Of a stretch of DNA of 7,365 nt, positions 5,588 through 7,365 are shown in pieces. The position numbers and the translations under genes were made by a program. The stretch spans positions 1 to 7,365 of the forward strand of contig CACZQA010000048.1 in the NCBI GenBank assembly GCA_902783175.1, read 5' to 3'. How positions within the stretch are numbered: the stretch's first letter is position 1; each line of letters opens with the position of its first letter. The notes under the pieces are model-generated. The model did no database searches, was not told where the DNA came from, and was given only the letters and a program-made list of their open reading frames with translations. The stretch comes from an uncultured Coriobacteriaceae bacterium. GTDB taxonomy: Bacteria; Actinomycetota; Coriobacteriia; Coriobacteriales; QAMH01.

Positions 5588-6730
5588 ATGGCATGCGACA
5601 CGCACGATATCGCCCGCGACCGCTTCATGCTCACCGGTGGCCTTGCCAACCAGGGCTACGACTGGTGGTGGCACAGCTTTACCGGGCACAGCGAGAAAAC
5701 CGGCGAGGAGCGCTCGTTTTTCATCGAGTTCTTCTGCATCAACCCCGCACTCGGCAAGAAGGCACCCGTGTTCGGCCAGCTCCCGCTCAACAAAGAGCTC
5801 GGCACCTGGCCGTCCTACGTCATGGTCAAATGCGGTACCTGGGGCAAAGACGCCCGTCAGATCCACCGCTTCTTCGGGTGGGACGAGGTCGAGGTCGGCA
5901 CGGGAACGCCGTTTTACGTGCAGGCTGACGACTGCTTCGTCTGCGAGACCGACCTCATCGGCGAGGTCAACGTGAGCGAGCAGGCGGCGCAGGCGCATCC
6001 CGAGTGGATGTGCGACGGCGGCCAGATGATCTGGGACCTGCATATGGACAAGCAGATCCCCTTCAACGTCGGCTATGGGGCGAGCACGCCCATGCGCAGC
6101 TCGGAGGTCTTCGAGATGTACTGGCACGCCGAGGGCATGAAGACCGCCTACGACGGCTTCGTCATCTACAACGGCGAGCGCTTCCGCGTCGACCCCGCGA
6201 CCTGCTACGGCTACGCGGACAAGAACTGGGGACGCGACTTCACGTCGCCGTGGGTATGGCTGTCCTCCAACAACCTCGTGAGCAACCGCACCGGCAAGCG
6301 CCTCGAACAATCGGCCTTCGAGATCGGCGGCGGCCGCCCCAAGGTGGGCCCGCTCGCGCTCGACCGCAAGCTGCTCGGCTCGATCGTGTACGAGGGCACG
6401 CCCTACGAGTTCAACTTCTCCAAGCCCTGGACCGGCTCGACGACGCATTTCGATTGCCGCGAAACGCAAGACGAAGTCGTCTGGCACGTCGAGCTCGAGA
6501 CTTTCAACGCGTTTCTCAAAGTCGACGTGAACTGCCCCAAAGACGAGATGCTGCTCGTCAACTACGAGGCTCCCAATGGGGACAAGAAGCACAACCGCCT
6601 CTGGAACGGCGGGACGGGCACGGGGCGCGTAGAGCTGTACGGCAAGAGGGGCGGGAGCTTCTTTCTCATCGACGACATCGCCGCGAGAAACATCGGCTGC
6701 GAATACGGCGTCTACGACGAAGATCTGTAG
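5588..6730 (+). CDS. Tocopherol-cyclase-like protein (PF14249-type)
   Basis: A 380-residue soluble protein without signal peptide or membrane helix, so probably cytoplasmic. The best family clue is YADKNWGRDFTSPWVWLSSN (about 209-228), which matches the Y-x-E/D-K-N-W-G...W-x-W segment of tocopherol-cyclase-like proteins, a lipocalin-type beta fold related to carotenoid 1,2-hydratase. Other family-compatible pieces are GYDWWWHSFTG (23-33), rich in aromatics, and GGRPKVGP (248-255). Plant and cyanobacterial members close the chroman ring of vitamin E, but a tocopherol pathway is not expected in an anaerobe, and the bacterial relatives have no settled substrate. The start at 5588 was chosen because AAGGAG is 8 bases upstream; the in-frame ATG at 5582 is only 2 bases from it. 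The ribosome-binding site overlaps the TetR stop, indicating co-transcription. Family recognition is from memory of motifs, not a search. Confidence 0.72.
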   Translation: MACDTHDIARDRFMLTGGLANQGYDWWWHSFTGHSEKTGEERSFFIEFFCINPALGKKAPVFGQLPLNKELGTWPSYVMVKCGTWGKDARQIHRFFGWDEVEVGTGTPFYVQADDCFVCETDLIGEVNVSEQAAQAHPEWMCDGGQMIWDLHMDKQIPFNVGYGASTPMRSSEVFEMYWHAEGMKTAYDGFVIYNGERFRVDPATCYGYADKNWGRDFTSPWVWLSSNNLVSNRTGKRLEQSAFEIGGGRPKVGPLALDRKLLGSIVYEGTPYEFNFSKPWTGSTTHFDCRETQDEVVWHVELETFNAFLKVDVNCPKDEMLLVNYEAPNGDKKHNRLWNGGTGTGRVELYGKRGGSFFLIDDIAARNIGCEYGVYDEDL

Positions 6731-6762
6731 CTCTTCGCGTATAAACGGCGCAGGTGTGCGTC

Positions 6763-6768
6763 TATAAT
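6763..6768 (+). promoter_or_regulatory. -10 box before the aconitase-family gene
   Basis: A consensus TATAAT lies 41 bp before the chosen start codon, in the 79-bp gap after the cyclase-like gene. No good -35 hexamer is seen 16-18 bp upstream. It suggests the hydratase has its own promoter rather than depending only on the TetR operon. No terminator hairpin separates the two genes. Confidence 0.5.
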
Positions 6769-6809
6769 CTGGGATTCATGTACCACAGGGCAACGTGGAA
6801 GGAATGATG

Positions 6810-7365
6810 ATGGTCAAGCTCTACGACGAGGGCATTTTCCTCGTTAACGGCGAAAAGATTGTCCCCGAGAGCCAGGCGGCAGAGGTCGAGGACTTCACGG
6901 GCTACCCCGCTGACAAGGCGCGCAATGCCAAAGGGACGATCGCCTACCAGATCCTGAGGAAGCACAACCAATCCGGCTCGATGGAGCACTTGAAGCTCAA
7001 GTTCGACGCGATGGCGTCGCACGACATCACGTACGTGGGCATCATCCAGACGGCACGCGCGAGCGGCATGGACAAGTTCCCCCTGCCCTACGTGCTCACC
7101 TGCTGCCACAACTCGCTGTGCGCGGTGGGCGGCACGATCAACGACGACGACCATCTCTTCGGCCTTTCCGCCGCCAAGAAGTACGGCGGCATCTACGTCC
7201 CGCCGCACATCGCCGTCATCCACCAGTACATGCGCGAGAACTTTGCCGGCTGCGGTAAGATGATCTTGGGTTCCGACAGCCACACGCGCTATGGCGCGCT
7301 CGGCACGATGGCCATCGGCGAAGGCGGCGGCGAGCTCGACAAGCAGCTGCTCGGCGACACCTACG
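6810..7365 (+). CDS. Aconitase-superfamily hydratase, N-terminal part, truncated by window end
   Basis: The frame is open from the start codon to the last base, giving 185 residues of what should be a protein of about 650-750 residues if like its relatives. Aconitase-fold signatures are IIHQY (about 136-140), [29 protein letters not shown] (148-176) with the DSHT motif at 156-159, and [12 protein letters not shown] (97-108). The DSHT and G-A-L-G-T-x-A-x-G segments are typical of the [4Fe-4S] hydro-lyase domain; the cluster cysteines would lie further on, outside the window. The N-terminus ([18 protein letters not shown]) does not look like LeuC or standard aconitase and recalls the less characterised YbhJ-type hydratases, so I give no substrate. 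Three ATGs occur in tandem (6804, 6807, 6810); the third is best spaced from GGAAGGA at 6797-6803. Confidence 0.82.
   Translation, partial: MVKLYDEGIFLVNGEKIVPESQAAEVEDFTGYPADKARNAKGTIAYQILRKHNQSGSMEHLKLKFDAMASHDITYVGIIQTARASGMDKFPLPYVLTCCHNSLCAVGGTINDDDHLFGLSAAKKYGGIYVPPHIAVIHQYMRENFAGCGKMILGSDSHTRYGALGTMAIGEGGGELDKQLLGDTY

Noticed and set aside
5534..6592. 352-codon minus-strand open frame opposite the cyclase-like gene
   Set aside because: High GC produces long antisense frames; its composition is low-complexity Val/Ala/Glu/Arg and the plus-strand protein has recognisable motifs.
6762..7283. 173-codon minus-strand open frame at the right end
   Set aside because: It is antisense to the aconitase-family gene, whose DSHT and neighbouring motifs are unmistakable in the plus frame.

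Overview
The window is GC-rich and gene-dense. Its gene content (an acyl-CoA dehydratase activase-related protein, a PF06541 membrane protein, a class M-like sirtuin homologue, a tocopherol-cyclase-like protein and an aconitase-family hydratase) suggests an anaerobic, probably gut-associated actinobacterium of the Coriobacteriia/Eggerthellales type. That assignment is inference from protein flavour and base composition; no rRNA or other phylogenetic marker is present. I see no tRNA, CRISPR array, insertion sequence, phage gene or clear rho-independent terminator.

Left part (1-3474). The window opens inside a large plus-strand gene, the C-terminal 615 residues of an acyl-CoA dehydratase activase-related protein (DUF2229/HgdB-like), which ends at 1848. 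Twelve bases further on, a minus-strand gene for a five-helix PF06541 (CmpB-type) membrane protein converges on it. That gene diverges from a plus-strand HD-domain phosphohydrolase gene across a 117-bp gap that holds a near-perfect 18-bp palindrome and a TATACT box.

Middle part (3471-4804). The HD gene converges on an Rrf2-family regulator gene, and both stop codons lie in one shared CTAG. The regulator looks like CymR rather than IscR, since the three iron-sulfur cysteines are absent. Its promoter holds two nested inverted repeats around an extended -10 box, which suggests autoregulation. Upstream of it lies a minus-strand sirtuin homologue that resembles the class M (SirTM) group but has Arg at the catalytic position and no macrodomain, GcvH or lipoate-ligase neighbour in the window.

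Right part (4805-7365). A 207-bp divergent region contains a perfect 10+4+10 inverted repeat abutting a TATAAT box, a good candidate TetR operator. It precedes a probable two-gene operon: a TetR regulator and, 12 bp later, a cytoplasmic tocopherol-cyclase-like protein. A separate TATAAT box then leads into the start of an aconitase-superfamily hydratase that runs off the right edge.

The genes do not form one obvious pathway. The clearest functional unit is the operator-TetR-cyclase module. The most unusual proteins are the sirtuin homologue and the tocopherol-cyclase-like protein.
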